The notes under the pieces were generated by a model. It searched no databases. It had not been told where the DNA came from and saw only the letters and a list, made by a program, of their open reading frames with translations. A DNA stretch of 35,095 nucleotides from the NCBI GenBank assembly GCA_018303945.1, contig JAGVXD010000008.1:1-35095 (forward strand). Direction: 5' to 3'. The stretch is from Candidatus Pacearchaeota archaeon. GTDB taxonomy: Archaea > Nanobdellota > Nanobdellia > Pacearchaeales > GW2011-AR1. Made by a program: the position numbers and the translations under genes. Positions within the stretch are counted from its first letter, which is position 1; every line of letters begins with the position of its first letter. Shown here piece after piece: positions 14,431 to 23,300 of this stretch.

Positions 14431-16941
14431 GTGGTTTTGTTTACAGAAGAAGTGCAAAAAGCAATAAGAGACGGAGAATATGATTTGGCCATGCAAATAT
14501 CTAAAGATAATTACGTTTCCTCTGCGCTCTCCCCTAATTTTTCAAATGGACTAGAATTATGTCATCAATATACAGAGATTTTAGATCATATTTTAAACAA
14601 AATATTTCTGGAACAAAAAACAAAGACACATATAAGGGGAGATTTTCTCTTCGGAGTAGGCGGGGCTAATGGAAGAAAAGAGACAACTCTAAATTCTGAT
14701 TTGGATATCTTTCTCTTTATGAAAGATATAGAAACAAACAGGAATTTTCTTCAAGAATACACTGCAGATTTTAGAAACACTCTGGAAAATACTTTAGGAT
14801 ATAAAAAAGAGATGATAATCAACTCTCCTCAAGATATAGTAGACCCCTCACTTTTCGGGCAGGAAAAGCTGACTGCTCTCCTGGACTTTAGAAGACTTGC
14901 CGGCTCCCGCAATTTAGAGCATTCTCTGAGGGCACATTTAAGAAAGGCAAGCAAAAAGCAAGAGCTTGAATTTGTTCTTACAAAAATACCTGATATGCAG
15001 AGACGCCATGATAAATATCCTCAAGAGTATGATGAATTGGATTCATTTAATATAAAAGAAGGCAAGGGAGGCCTGCGCGACTTTCAAACAGGTGTCTGGA
15101 TTAAAGCATGGGAAAATTATGACTCGTCAAATTCAATTTATCCGACTTTGGATACAAGACTGATAGATAGCCTTGGAATTCTCTTGAGAACTCGCGCTTG
15201 GATTGCGGCAATGCATTCAAAATCCGGTAAAGATATTTCTGATATTAAAAAAGACGTCTTAAAATATGAGGATTTAACAGATTTAATTAAACATTTTGGG
15301 GAAGAGGAACTAAACTCTCTGATAATGGCAAGAAAAAGAATACATAAATACTCTGCACAAGCCATTCATGAGAGACTATCCAGAGGAATTAATCTGCCAA
15401 GAGGCATAATATACACTCTTGGAGGTTTGTCTTTTGACCAGAGTGTAATTCTTGCGGATAACCAAGAAAGATTCTACAGGCTATTATATGAATCTCAAGT
15501 AAGAAATATCGCTTTAGATCCGGTTATATATCATTCGCTTATTGCAGAAGCAAGCACTACATTAAAAAATAGTTCTGCTTTTCTTGACTTGCTTGCAGCG
15601 CCAGGTTCATTTGCAAAGACAATGGAACATTTATGTGAAATGGATATATTCGAGAGAATTGTTCCCGGATTTGATAAGCTTGAAACGGGGCGCTTTGAAA
15701 TAGGGCATAGACATGAGTACATAACGCGTGGAAGAAGGACTAAAGAAAGACTCAAAAATTTTGAAAATCTGGAAAAAATTATAGATAACGAAGAGATTGA
15801 TAAGCAAACTGAATTCTTCAGGAGAGAATACGGTTATTTGGACAGCACGCAGAAGCAAGTTCTTAGACTCGCACTTCTATGCAAGGACATTCCAACTATT
15901 CTTGATATAAGTCCTGAAAGATATTTTCAGATGTTTTCTTCCTCCTATCCGCATCTGCCAAGGAGTTCGCTTGAAAATATTGCATACATAATCAATAATA
16001 AAAGAATTATATTGGATATTTCTCAAGAAAATATAAGCGAGGATAAAGGAGGAATAGAAAAACTTGCTAGGAGTTCAAACGACTCTTCTTTACTGCGTAG
16101 CCTAATGCTTTTTACATATGCGGACCTAGGGCATATGGAAAAAAACCATATAGGCCGGGATGTTTGGGCTGAAATGATTAATCTCTATAGACATACTCAA
16201 CAATTCTTAGATAATGGCAAATTAGAAGTCTTACGTGATGTATGTGAAGATGAAGAAGGAAATGCCATTCTTAAAGCGATACCAGATGGTTTCTTTGGAA
16301 GCAAGTATGCTAAAGAGAAACAGTCCATAGTATCTATCTTAAAAAAAGTCTCCAAATATCAGAAACCTATTGTGCATTATAAGCCTTACGATGAAGAATT
16401 GGCTTTGATTCAAGTCGTTGCTCCTGACCGTCCGGGAATGCTCTGGAAAATTGCAGGTTCCTTTTACAAACAGCAAATTCCACTGAAACATGCAAAAATA
16501 TATTCTCTTGCAGAGCCAAATAATCTTGCTCTTGACTTATTCGATGTAGAGAGAATAAGCGAAGAAAAAATGCAGGAATGCAGGTCAGAAATAGAACAAT
16601 TGCTGTCTAATGCTGAATCTGACATTTCCATAAACCCTTCCGAGCTCCTATATGAATTAGTAAATGAAACAATATATACAGCTAATCTTTCATCTGTGCA
16701 AGAATCAGATTTATTGCTATTTACTCTGCGTATGCCGAGAAAAAAAGGAATCTTCTACACAACTACCCGTATTCTCGGAGAAGAAACTCATGCAGATATA
16801 AGAAATATGAGGCGTTACTTACATAGTAATGGCGACCTAACATACCGATTTTTCTTTAAAACTCCGCTATCTATTAGGGAAGTTAATAATGTGCTAAAAA
16901 AATATCTTAAATATATTAAGACGAACGAGATAGGGAATTAA
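14431..16941 (+). CDS. GlnD-like PII uridylyltransferase with two ACT domains
   Basis: An 836-residue protein with the full layout of bacterial GlnD. Nucleotidyltransferase domain: GVGGANGRKE (75-84) and NSDLDIF with D90 and D92 as metal ligands. The GlnD linker signature follows (QRRHDKY near 191 and EGKGGLRDFQT near 210-220), then an HD-like region (about 400-500), and two ACT domains (about 656-705 starting LIQVVAPDRPGML, and about 759-812). The HD centre appears damaged: H428 remains, but the HD doublet is K485-D486 and a further conserved His position reads Arg. A nucleotidyl-adding activity is plausible; the removing activity is doubtful. No PII, glutamine synthetase or ammonium transporter gene is near. 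The start is a GTG; an ATG two bases earlier is in another frame that soon stops. Confidence 0.85.
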   Translation: MVLFTEEVQKAIRDGEYDLAMQISKDNYVSSALSPNFSNGLELCHQYTEILDHILNKIFLEQKTKTHIRGDFLFGVGGANGRKETTLNSDLDIFLFMKDIETNRNFLQEYTADFRNTLENTLGYKKEMIINSPQDIVDPSLFGQEKLTALLDFRRLAGSRNLEHSLRAHLRKASKKQELEFVLTKIPDMQRRHDKYPQEYDELDSFNIKEGKGGLRDFQTGVWIKAWENYDSSNSIYPTLDTRLIDSLGILLRTRAWIAAMHSKSGKDISDIKKDVLKYEDLTDLIKHFGEEELNSLIMARKRIHKYSAQAIHERLSRGINLPRGIIYTLGGLSFDQSVILADNQERFYRLLYESQVRNIALDPVIYHSLIAEASTTLKNSSAFLDLLAAPGSFAKTMEHLCEMDIFERIVPGFDKLETGRFEIGHRHEYITRGRRTKERLKNFENLEKIIDNEEIDKQTEFFRREYGYLDSTQKQVLRLALLCKDIPTILDISPERYFQMFSSSYPHLPRSSLENIAYIINNKRIILDISQENISEDKGGIEKLARSSNDSSLLRSLMLFTYADLGHMEKNHIGRDVWAEMINLYRHTQQFLDNGKLEVLRDVCEDEEGNAILKAIPDGFFGSKYAKEKQSIVSILKKVSKYQKPIVHYKPYDEELALIQVVAPDRPGMLWKIAGSFYKQQIPLKHAKIYSLAEPNNLALDLFDVERISEEKMQECRSEIEQLLSNAESDISINPSELLYELVNETIYTANLSSVQESDLLLFTLRMPRKKGIFYTTTRILGEETHADIRNMRRYLHSNGDLTYRFFFKTPLSIREVNNVLKKYLKYIKTNEIGN

Positions 16942-16980
16942 TAATCAATATATTAAAATACTCTTCATACTTTAAAAATT

Positions 16981-17469
16981 ATGTCGAAACTGATAAAAAA
17001 AATAAAATCATTTATAGGCATAAATCCCTGCCAGTTATATAATGAGCGCCTTGAGGGATTACCCAATGAATATCGATTAACCATTGACTCTCCGGTAAAT
17101 GTGCAAGACCTCTGCAAAAGATGCATAAAAGCAGCAAGGGATATTAACTATCATCCAAGATACACTACACAGAAAGGAATTCCGTTAGATGAAAAAACCT
17201 GTGAAAATGAGCATCAAATTGAAGAGATGGGAATTTGCTGGCATGAAAAAGACAGATATTGTGCCGCAACTTTCTCAAATGCAAGCCCTCACAGCCCAAT
17301 ATTAGTAGTAAAGATACCTCTTGGCGTTTGGGCTTCAGAAATATATCTCAACACCTGCCACACAAATACTTCAGAAGCCCAAAAAGTTAAGGAAAAATAT
17401 GCCTATGCTCTCTTTGATGCTCTAGCAAACAGAAATATAGTGAGAGACATAAAAAATTTAACAAAATAG
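16981..17469 (+). CDS. Unknown small cysteine-containing protein
   Basis: A 162-residue protein starting at an ATG 39 bases after the GlnD-like gene, same strand. It begins MSKLIKKIKSFIGINPCQL and has seven cysteines scattered in the middle (DLCKRCIKAA, KTCENE, GICWHEKDRYCAAT, NTCHTN). The CKRC pair and later cysteines could bind a metal. Middle strands (SPILVVKIPLGVW) suggest an alpha/beta fold. No family recognised. The position suggests co-transcription with the nucleotidyltransferase; a role as its target or partner would be pure guesswork. A long imperfect hairpin begins at the base after its stop. Confidence 0.6.
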   Translation: MSKLIKKIKSFIGINPCQLYNERLEGLPNEYRLTIDSPVNVQDLCKRCIKAARDINYHPRYTTQKGIPLDEKTCENEHQIEEMGICWHEKDRYCAATFSNASPHSPILVVKIPLGVWASEIYLNTCHTNTSEAQKVKEKYAYALFDALANRNIVRDIKNLTK

Positions 17470-17548
17470 TATGCCTTTCACTTGACTTCAAGAATTTCCA
17501 ATTATTGACGGCTGTCAGAAACATGATTTCTGAAGTAGTCAAGGCATA
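17470..17548 (+). other. Imperfect 79-base inverted repeat, possible RNA hairpin
   Basis: TATGCC (17470-17475) pairs with GGCATA (17543-17548). Inside, TTGAC, TTCA and GAA on the left pair with TTC, TGAA and GTCAA on the right, with small bulges, and a central TGAC-GGCT-GTCA hairpin caps it. It starts directly after the upstream stop codon, so it may be a 3' end structure or terminator, a small RNA, or a miniature inverted-repeat element. The remaining bases to 17805 show no gene; they are AT-rich with promoter-like sequence before SRP54. Confidence 0.45.
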
Positions 17549-17805
17549 AATGTTCAATTTGTTAGGTTCTCGACTATAGTTTAAAAAAATAATATTGAAA
17601 CTAACATAATTATATTCTCCAAAAAAACTTTTTGCTATACTTATTAATTTTCTTACGAGAAGAGTCATTTCTGGTTTTTTCTGCCAGCATACAATTACGC
17701 TATGAACTGCTCTTTCCTTGCATAATAATCTTATTAATGGAGATTATTTATCAGATACGCTCATATACCCATAATCTTTAATACCCTCTGCATACTCTTT
17801 ATTTT

Positions 17806-19161
17806 ATGCTGGATAAGCTCTCTTCGGTGCTGAAAAAAACAACAGACAAGATAGCTAATGCTATTTTTCTTGACAAAAACCTTGTTGATCAGATTATAAG
17901 AGACTTGCAAAGAGCCTTGATTGAAGCAGACGTGAATGTTTCTCTAGTGCTTGAAATTACAAAGAAAATAAAGCGGGCAGCGCTGGATGAGAGAATCAAA
18001 GGTGTAGAAAAGAAAGAGCATGTAGTCAAACTTCTTCATGATGAGCTTGTCGGTCTCCTTGGAGAAAAAAGAGAAATAAAATTGGAGAAAAACAACGTCT
18101 GGATGATGCTTGGTCTGTATGGCCAAGGCAAAACGACCACTATTTCAAAATTGGCATCATATTATTCAAAGCGAGGAAGCAAGGTCTGTGCAATTGGCTT
18201 AGATGTTCACCGCCCTGCGGCTTCAGAACAGTTAAAGCAATTATGCGACAAGCTTAATATTCCTGCATTTATCTCCCCGGAGGAAAAAGACGCTAAAAAA
18301 ATATGGAGAAAATTCGAGCCCGAGCTTAAAAAATATTCATTGGTATTAATTGACACGGCCGGACGCGATGCCCTTTCATCTGATTTGATAAAGGAAATAA
18401 AAGAAATTGGAAAACTTTCAAAGCCAACTGAAACAATTCTTGTAATGTCTGCAGATGTAGGGCAGACCGCAAAGAAACAGGCACATACTTTCAAGGAAGC
18501 AGTCAACATCACAGGAGTAATAATCACAAAAATGGACTCGACTGCCAGGGCGGGAGGAGCTTTGACGGCTTGTGCAGAAGTAAAAGCTCCTGTTGTTTTC
18601 ATTGGCACTGGAGAAAAGCCTGCAGACCTTGAGACATTTGACCCAGAATCATTTCTCTCCCGTCTATTAGGCATGGGCGACCTTAAGTCCCTCATGGAAA
18701 AAGTTCAAAACGTCATTGACAAAGACAAAATAGAAGAAACTCAAAAGCGCCTTCAGGAAGGGAAATTTACCCTCAAAGATTTACAGCAACAATTAGAATC
18801 AATGGAATCTCTAGGTAGCATGGATAAAATAATTGGAATGATTCCCGGCTTAGGCAAAGCAAAAATACCTGATGAAGCCATGGCTATGCAGCAGAAAAAA
18901 GCAAAGAATTGGAAGCACGCCATAAGCTCCATGACTAAAGAAGAAATTGAAAACCCTGAAGTCATTGAAAAACAGACTTCCCGATTGCAAAGAATTGCAA
19001 AAGGCTCTGGAACAACAACTTCAGATATACGCGCCCTCATAAAGCAGTACAAAATGCTTAAGGAGATGATTAAATCGCAAGCTTCTCTTTCAGGAGAAAC
19101 ACTTAATCAAAAAACAATGATGAAATTCGCCAAGAAATTCGCCAAGAAAGTGAGGTTTTAG
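17806..19161 (+). CDS. srp54: Signal recognition particle protein SRP54
   Basis: A 451-residue GTPase that binds signal peptides emerging from ribosomes and delivers them to the SRP receptor. Order: N-terminal helical bundle (MLDKLSSVLKKTTDKIANA), G domain with P-loop GLYGQGKTTT, DVHRPAA, DTAGRD and TKMDSTARAGGA, then the methionine-rich M domain (IIGMIPGLGKAKIP to KQYKMLKEMIKS), which binds SRP RNA and the signal peptide. Length and motifs are normal for archaeal SRP54. It is the system that would target the large exported proteins of this window. The stop codon is immediately followed by the ATG of the next gene. Confidence 0.95.
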   Translation: MLDKLSSVLKKTTDKIANAIFLDKNLVDQIIRDLQRALIEADVNVSLVLEITKKIKRAALDERIKGVEKKEHVVKLLHDELVGLLGEKREIKLEKNNVWMMLGLYGQGKTTTISKLASYYSKRGSKVCAIGLDVHRPAASEQLKQLCDKLNIPAFISPEEKDAKKIWRKFEPELKKYSLVLIDTAGRDALSSDLIKEIKEIGKLSKPTETILVMSADVGQTAKKQAHTFKEAVNITGVIITKMDSTARAGGALTACAEVKAPVVFIGTGEKPADLETFDPESFLSRLLGMGDLKSLMEKVQNVIDKDKIEETQKRLQEGKFTLKDLQQQLESMESLGSMDKIIGMIPGLGKAKIPDEAMAMQQKKAKNWKHAISSMTKEEIENPEVIEKQTSRLQRIAKGSGTTTSDIRALIKQYKMLKEMIKSQASLSGETLNQKTMMKFAKKFAKKVRF

Positions 19162-19638
19162 ATGAATACTTTTTTCATAAGGCCAAATGGCTATTTTTCA
19201 TATAAATCATCTCACCCAGAAACTGAATATGAGTATCCGAGAAATATTTCTCTGCACTTAAACAGTGAAAAACTTTCAAAAAACTCTAGCGTCTCTAAAT
19301 TAGTATATATAATCCTTCAACGGGATAAAAATATTTTCTGCCATTCTCAAACTGTTTCTTCATCTCATTTTTATCTTCCATATGAAGACCTAAGCCTTGA
19401 TTATAAAAGCAAAGCCCAGGTACTTGAAGTCTCTCCGTCCCAGCTTCCGCCTAATGTCTTGGGAATGTATGACGGAACTACACACACTATTTACATCAAT
19501 AACTCTCTTTCAGAACTTGACAAGCAGGATGTGCGGGCGCATGAATCCGGACACGGTTTGGGCATTCATAACGAAAGAGCCACAGATATTCATGCCGCTT
19601 CCCGCACCGGCAGGCATATGATTCCATTTAGAGCATAA
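19162..19638 (+). CDS. Putative cytoplasmic zincin-like metalloprotease
   Basis: A 158-residue protein starting in the base after the SRP54 stop, so surely co-transcribed and perhaps translationally coupled. The C-terminal part has AHESGHGLGIHNERATDIHA, which reads H-E-x-x-H-x-x-G-x-H with a later Asp: a zinc-protease-like site, one residue shorter than the metzincin consensus. Before it lies a strand with GMYDGTTHTIYINNSL, as in zincins where an edge strand precedes the active helix. No signal peptide is present, so it should act in the cytoplasm. Protease activity is inferred from the motif; no specific family is recognised. Confidence 0.5.
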   Translation: MNTFFIRPNGYFSYKSSHPETEYEYPRNISLHLNSEKLSKNSSVSKLVYIILQRDKNIFCHSQTVSSSHFYLPYEDLSLDYKSKAQVLEVSPSQLPPNVLGMYDGTTHTIYINNSLSELDKQDVRAHESGHGLGIHNERATDIHAASRTGRHMIPFRA

Positions 19639-19683
19639 TACTAAAAACAAAAAGCTTATTTATCATATCTTCTCTTCTCATAT

Positions 19684-20280
19684 ATGAAACTGCTTGCACA
19701 GGGCGCAGAAGCGCACATAATTCGCAATAAGAATATAATCATTAAAAAAAGAATTGCGAAAGGTTATCGCTTTCCTCAATTGGACAAGAAAATAAGAAGA
19801 CAACGTACGCGCAAAGAAGCGAAAATACTTGATAAAGCCTTAAAGATTATACCTGTTCCCAAACTGCTTTCTCAAAGAGAGAATGAAATAGAAATTGAAT
19901 ACCTTTCAGGAAAAAAACTCTCTGATTTTCTAAACTCACTTAAAAACCGAAATAAAATATGTAGGCAAATAGGGGGAAATATATCCAAGCTTCATGACGC
20001 AAATATTATTCATGGAGACCTGACAACAAGCAACATGATACTTAAAGATAATTTGGTTTACTTTATTGACTTTGGGCTGAGCTTTGAGTCTCAAAAAACA
20101 GAGGATAAAGCAGTTGATATGCATTTGATTAAGGAAGCTCTTGAAGCAAAACATTTCTCTAATTCAAGAGAGCTTTTCTCTTATATTCTCAAAGGATACA
20201 AAAAATCTCCCAACGCATCATCCGTATTAAAGCGTCTTGAAATCGTGGAAAAACGGGGAAGATACAAGCAGGCTTATTAA
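19684..20280 (+). CDS. bud32: KEOPS complex kinase/ATPase Bud32
   Basis: A 198-residue small atypical kinase. Visible motifs: the glycine-loop substitute LAQGAEAHI at the N-terminus, an invariant Lys in IIIKKRI, the catalytic loop IIHGDLTTSNMIL, metal-binding FIDFGLSF, the EDKAVDMHLIKEAL helix, and the basic C-terminus KRGRYKQAY. This is the complete short Bud32 set. With Kae1, Pcc1 and Cgi121 it makes the t6A modification at position 37 of ANN-decoding tRNAs. In many archaea it is fused or adjacent to Kae1; here it is a separate gene and Kae1 is not in the window. It lies 45 bases after the zincin-like gene. Confidence 0.93.
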   Translation: MKLLAQGAEAHIIRNKNIIIKKRIAKGYRFPQLDKKIRRQRTRKEAKILDKALKIIPVPKLLSQRENEIEIEYLSGKKLSDFLNSLKNRNKICRQIGGNISKLHDANIIHGDLTTSNMILKDNLVYFIDFGLSFESQKTEDKAVDMHLIKEALEAKHFSNSRELFSYILKGYKKSPNASSVLKRLEIVEKRGRYKQAY

Positions 20281-20316
20281 TCACATATTTTTCCGCATTT
20301 TCAAATATATATTATC

Positions 20317-23300
20317 TTATATCTCTATTTTTTTGTGTTTAGTCCACCAGTTGTAAATAAGCATGACTAGTATTGCTAAACCTGCTAATATGAAAGAAAA
20401 TATAGTAAACAGGCGCGTCTTTTTAGACCATTTCAATCCAGATTTTTTTAATTCAGTGCTGATTTCTTCAGAATTGTTTACGCCTGATTCTCCCAGTTGA
20501 GATATTGAAACATTGCTGCATGTAAGATTTTCAAATGTCGCGCTCTTGCATGAATTTAAGTCCTTGCAGTATTTTACTTGTACTCCGCTCTTGCATGCAT
20601 CTAGTGTGCATTCCCATTTAGGTGTGCATAAAGCAGTTCCTCCGCCTCCACCACCCCCACCGCCTCCTGATGAACCTCCTGTTTGCTGTGGAGCAGGTGG
20701 CTGTTCAACATTGCAAATTCCGCAATCTTGAGAACATATTGAACAATTTTCTCCCAGATTTACCTCACAAATTGCGTTGCTACACACTGAACTTTCAACA
20801 ACTTCAAATGTGGAAAAATGCGCAACGTTTAATCTAAGAGTTTTAGCAGTTGCATTATAAGTGATGTTGCTGCATATTTCCGGAGGACAAGGTACTCCAT
20901 TGTATAAGACTATTGGACTTATAAAAGAGACACTAGAAAAGGTAAGAAAAGCAGAGTTGTTTAATGCTCCAAGACTTTCATTCAAAGATATTTTATTATG
21001 AGTTATACGCAGGTTTCTGTGAATGTTATTCTTGCTTATGTTTGAAATTGTCAAAATTTCAATTCTTCCGTATGATTTTCTCTCGGCGACAAACCTCATA
21101 TTAGTGATATTATAATTTGAAATAGTTATATTTAGCGCATTATCCCCAAGGGAACATTCAAAACATCCTGACTGCGCGCTGTCTTTTCTATATTGCAGCC
21201 ATTCTTGTTTAGGTGAAAGCGCATCAGCATTTAAGTCCCATACATATATTGTTCCTTCTCTTCTCTGCCTGAATATTCCCATTTCATCCCGCAACATTAC
21301 AGAATCATATGTAGACGAAGCAATAAGCTCAAGATTTCCATCACCATCTAAATCTTTTATTGCAGCCGAAGAATATGGATGAACTTGTGTTCCTTTAGGG
21401 AATCCGGATACAACACTTCCGTTTGAGTGCCAAGCCCAGACACCACCATAATCAGTTGTTCTAGTATATCCAAATCCAGTTTCATACTCAAGAGGAAATG
21501 CGCTTCCCCCAGTAACAAGTATTTCCAGTTTATCATCATTGTCTAAGTCTGCAAGCACCGGTCCATATGATATTGCAGACCTGACTTTTAATATGTCTTT
21601 TGGCCAACTATTCATTAATGAGCCATTGTGGTGTATAACGTATGTATTGTATCCAGTTGCATATATTCCTGCAGAAGTTACAACTATGTCTCTGAATCCA
21701 TCATTGTCAACGTCTCCCAAAGCAAATGATCCATCTGCAATTATATTAACGGCACGACCGTTAGACGAAGTTATATTTTGAAGATAAACCGGAAATCCCG
21801 ATACCAAACTCCCATTTCCCTGATATGCAAAAATAACCAGCTGTTTTGAGTGATCTAATATTCCAAATATAATTTCTGACTTGCTATCGTTTGTAATATC
21901 CCCTACAGATACATGAGTATTTATTGCTGTGCCGTTCATGTATATTGGCCAACCTACAACTTTACTTCCATCACTATTATATGCCATAAGCGAAGTTCCG
22001 GGCGGCACACCTGGGACATTAGGATTGTTCACAAACGATAGCACTATTTCCAGTTCAGGGTCATTATCTAAATTGCCAACTGCGGGATTTTTAAAGTCTC
22101 CATATATGTACAATGGTTGCGGTAATTTCCATTCATGCTCTATTTTGCCATTTTTCAATACAACCACTTTTTCATATTCATCTTCTATAACAATGCTTAA
22201 GAACAAGATTACTTCATCAACACCATCTCTGTCAAGGTCAGAAATAAGTGAGTATGGGATAAAAGCATTGGGAACTGAAACTGGCCAACCATCCTTAACC
22301 GCCCCTTTATGGCTTATTGCATATATAGAGGCATTATATCCTCCTGAATAATTAGTCCTATATAATAGGATTTCATTATACCCGTCTCCATCAATATCTC
22401 CAATTGACGGCTGGGAAAGTATGGACTCTCCTTCAACATTCAATGATTCATTAAATCCTACATTGCTCTCCCACATTATTGAGCCATTTGCATGAAATGC
22501 AAAGAGAGTTGAGTAATAAGAACTGCCAAATCTTCCGCGATTGATTATAATCTCATATGTTCCATCTTTGTCTAAATCTGCAATATTTGGCACAATATCT
22601 CCAGCATATAAATTTCCAAGCCCATATGGAATATGGACTGGCCATCCTTCTCTAAGTGTCTTGTCTATTACCACGTAAGGCAATATATCTTCAACTATTT
22701 TGTCAGTATAATTAACTTGGACTCTGAAATTATATCTTCCCATCGTTTCCAGCACGCTAGTGTTGATAAAAAATACTGCATCCGCACTTTTATTTTTGCA
22801 TAATCCTCTTTCACTAATTTCATTGTATGCAATAAGTGTAGAATTGGAGTTGCAAACCACTAAAGCGTCATGTTTCCATTCACTGCTCGAATCATTAAGT
22901 TTGTATTCAAAAATATATCCTTTAAATATCTCTGAATATATTCTCAATGGACTAATATTTAGATATACTGGAATAAATCCATCTCCTCTGTAAATCTGGC
23001 TTTCCTTTAAGCCTGCAAATTTTATATTGTCAATTTCTATCAAAGACTCATCGTGTAATTTTGTTCCTTCTCCGTTTTTCTCTTCAGCTTTTATAGCATA
23101 TCTTCCTTCTCTTAAAATGAGAGTATCCAATGAGGCATTTACTCTATTCCCGGATACTGATGTTTTTATATCTGTCCAATTTTCCGGAAAAAAGCCTTCC
23201 CCATACGAGATAATTATGCTCTCCGAAACTCCTCCAGATTGTTCTGCTTCAATAGATAATATTCCCTCTACTTTTCCATTAGTTATTAAACGTAATGAGC

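Noticed and set aside
20639-20680. CCN-rich tract on the plus strand as a repeat array
   Set aside because: It is the codon run for the polyglycine linker of the subtilase.
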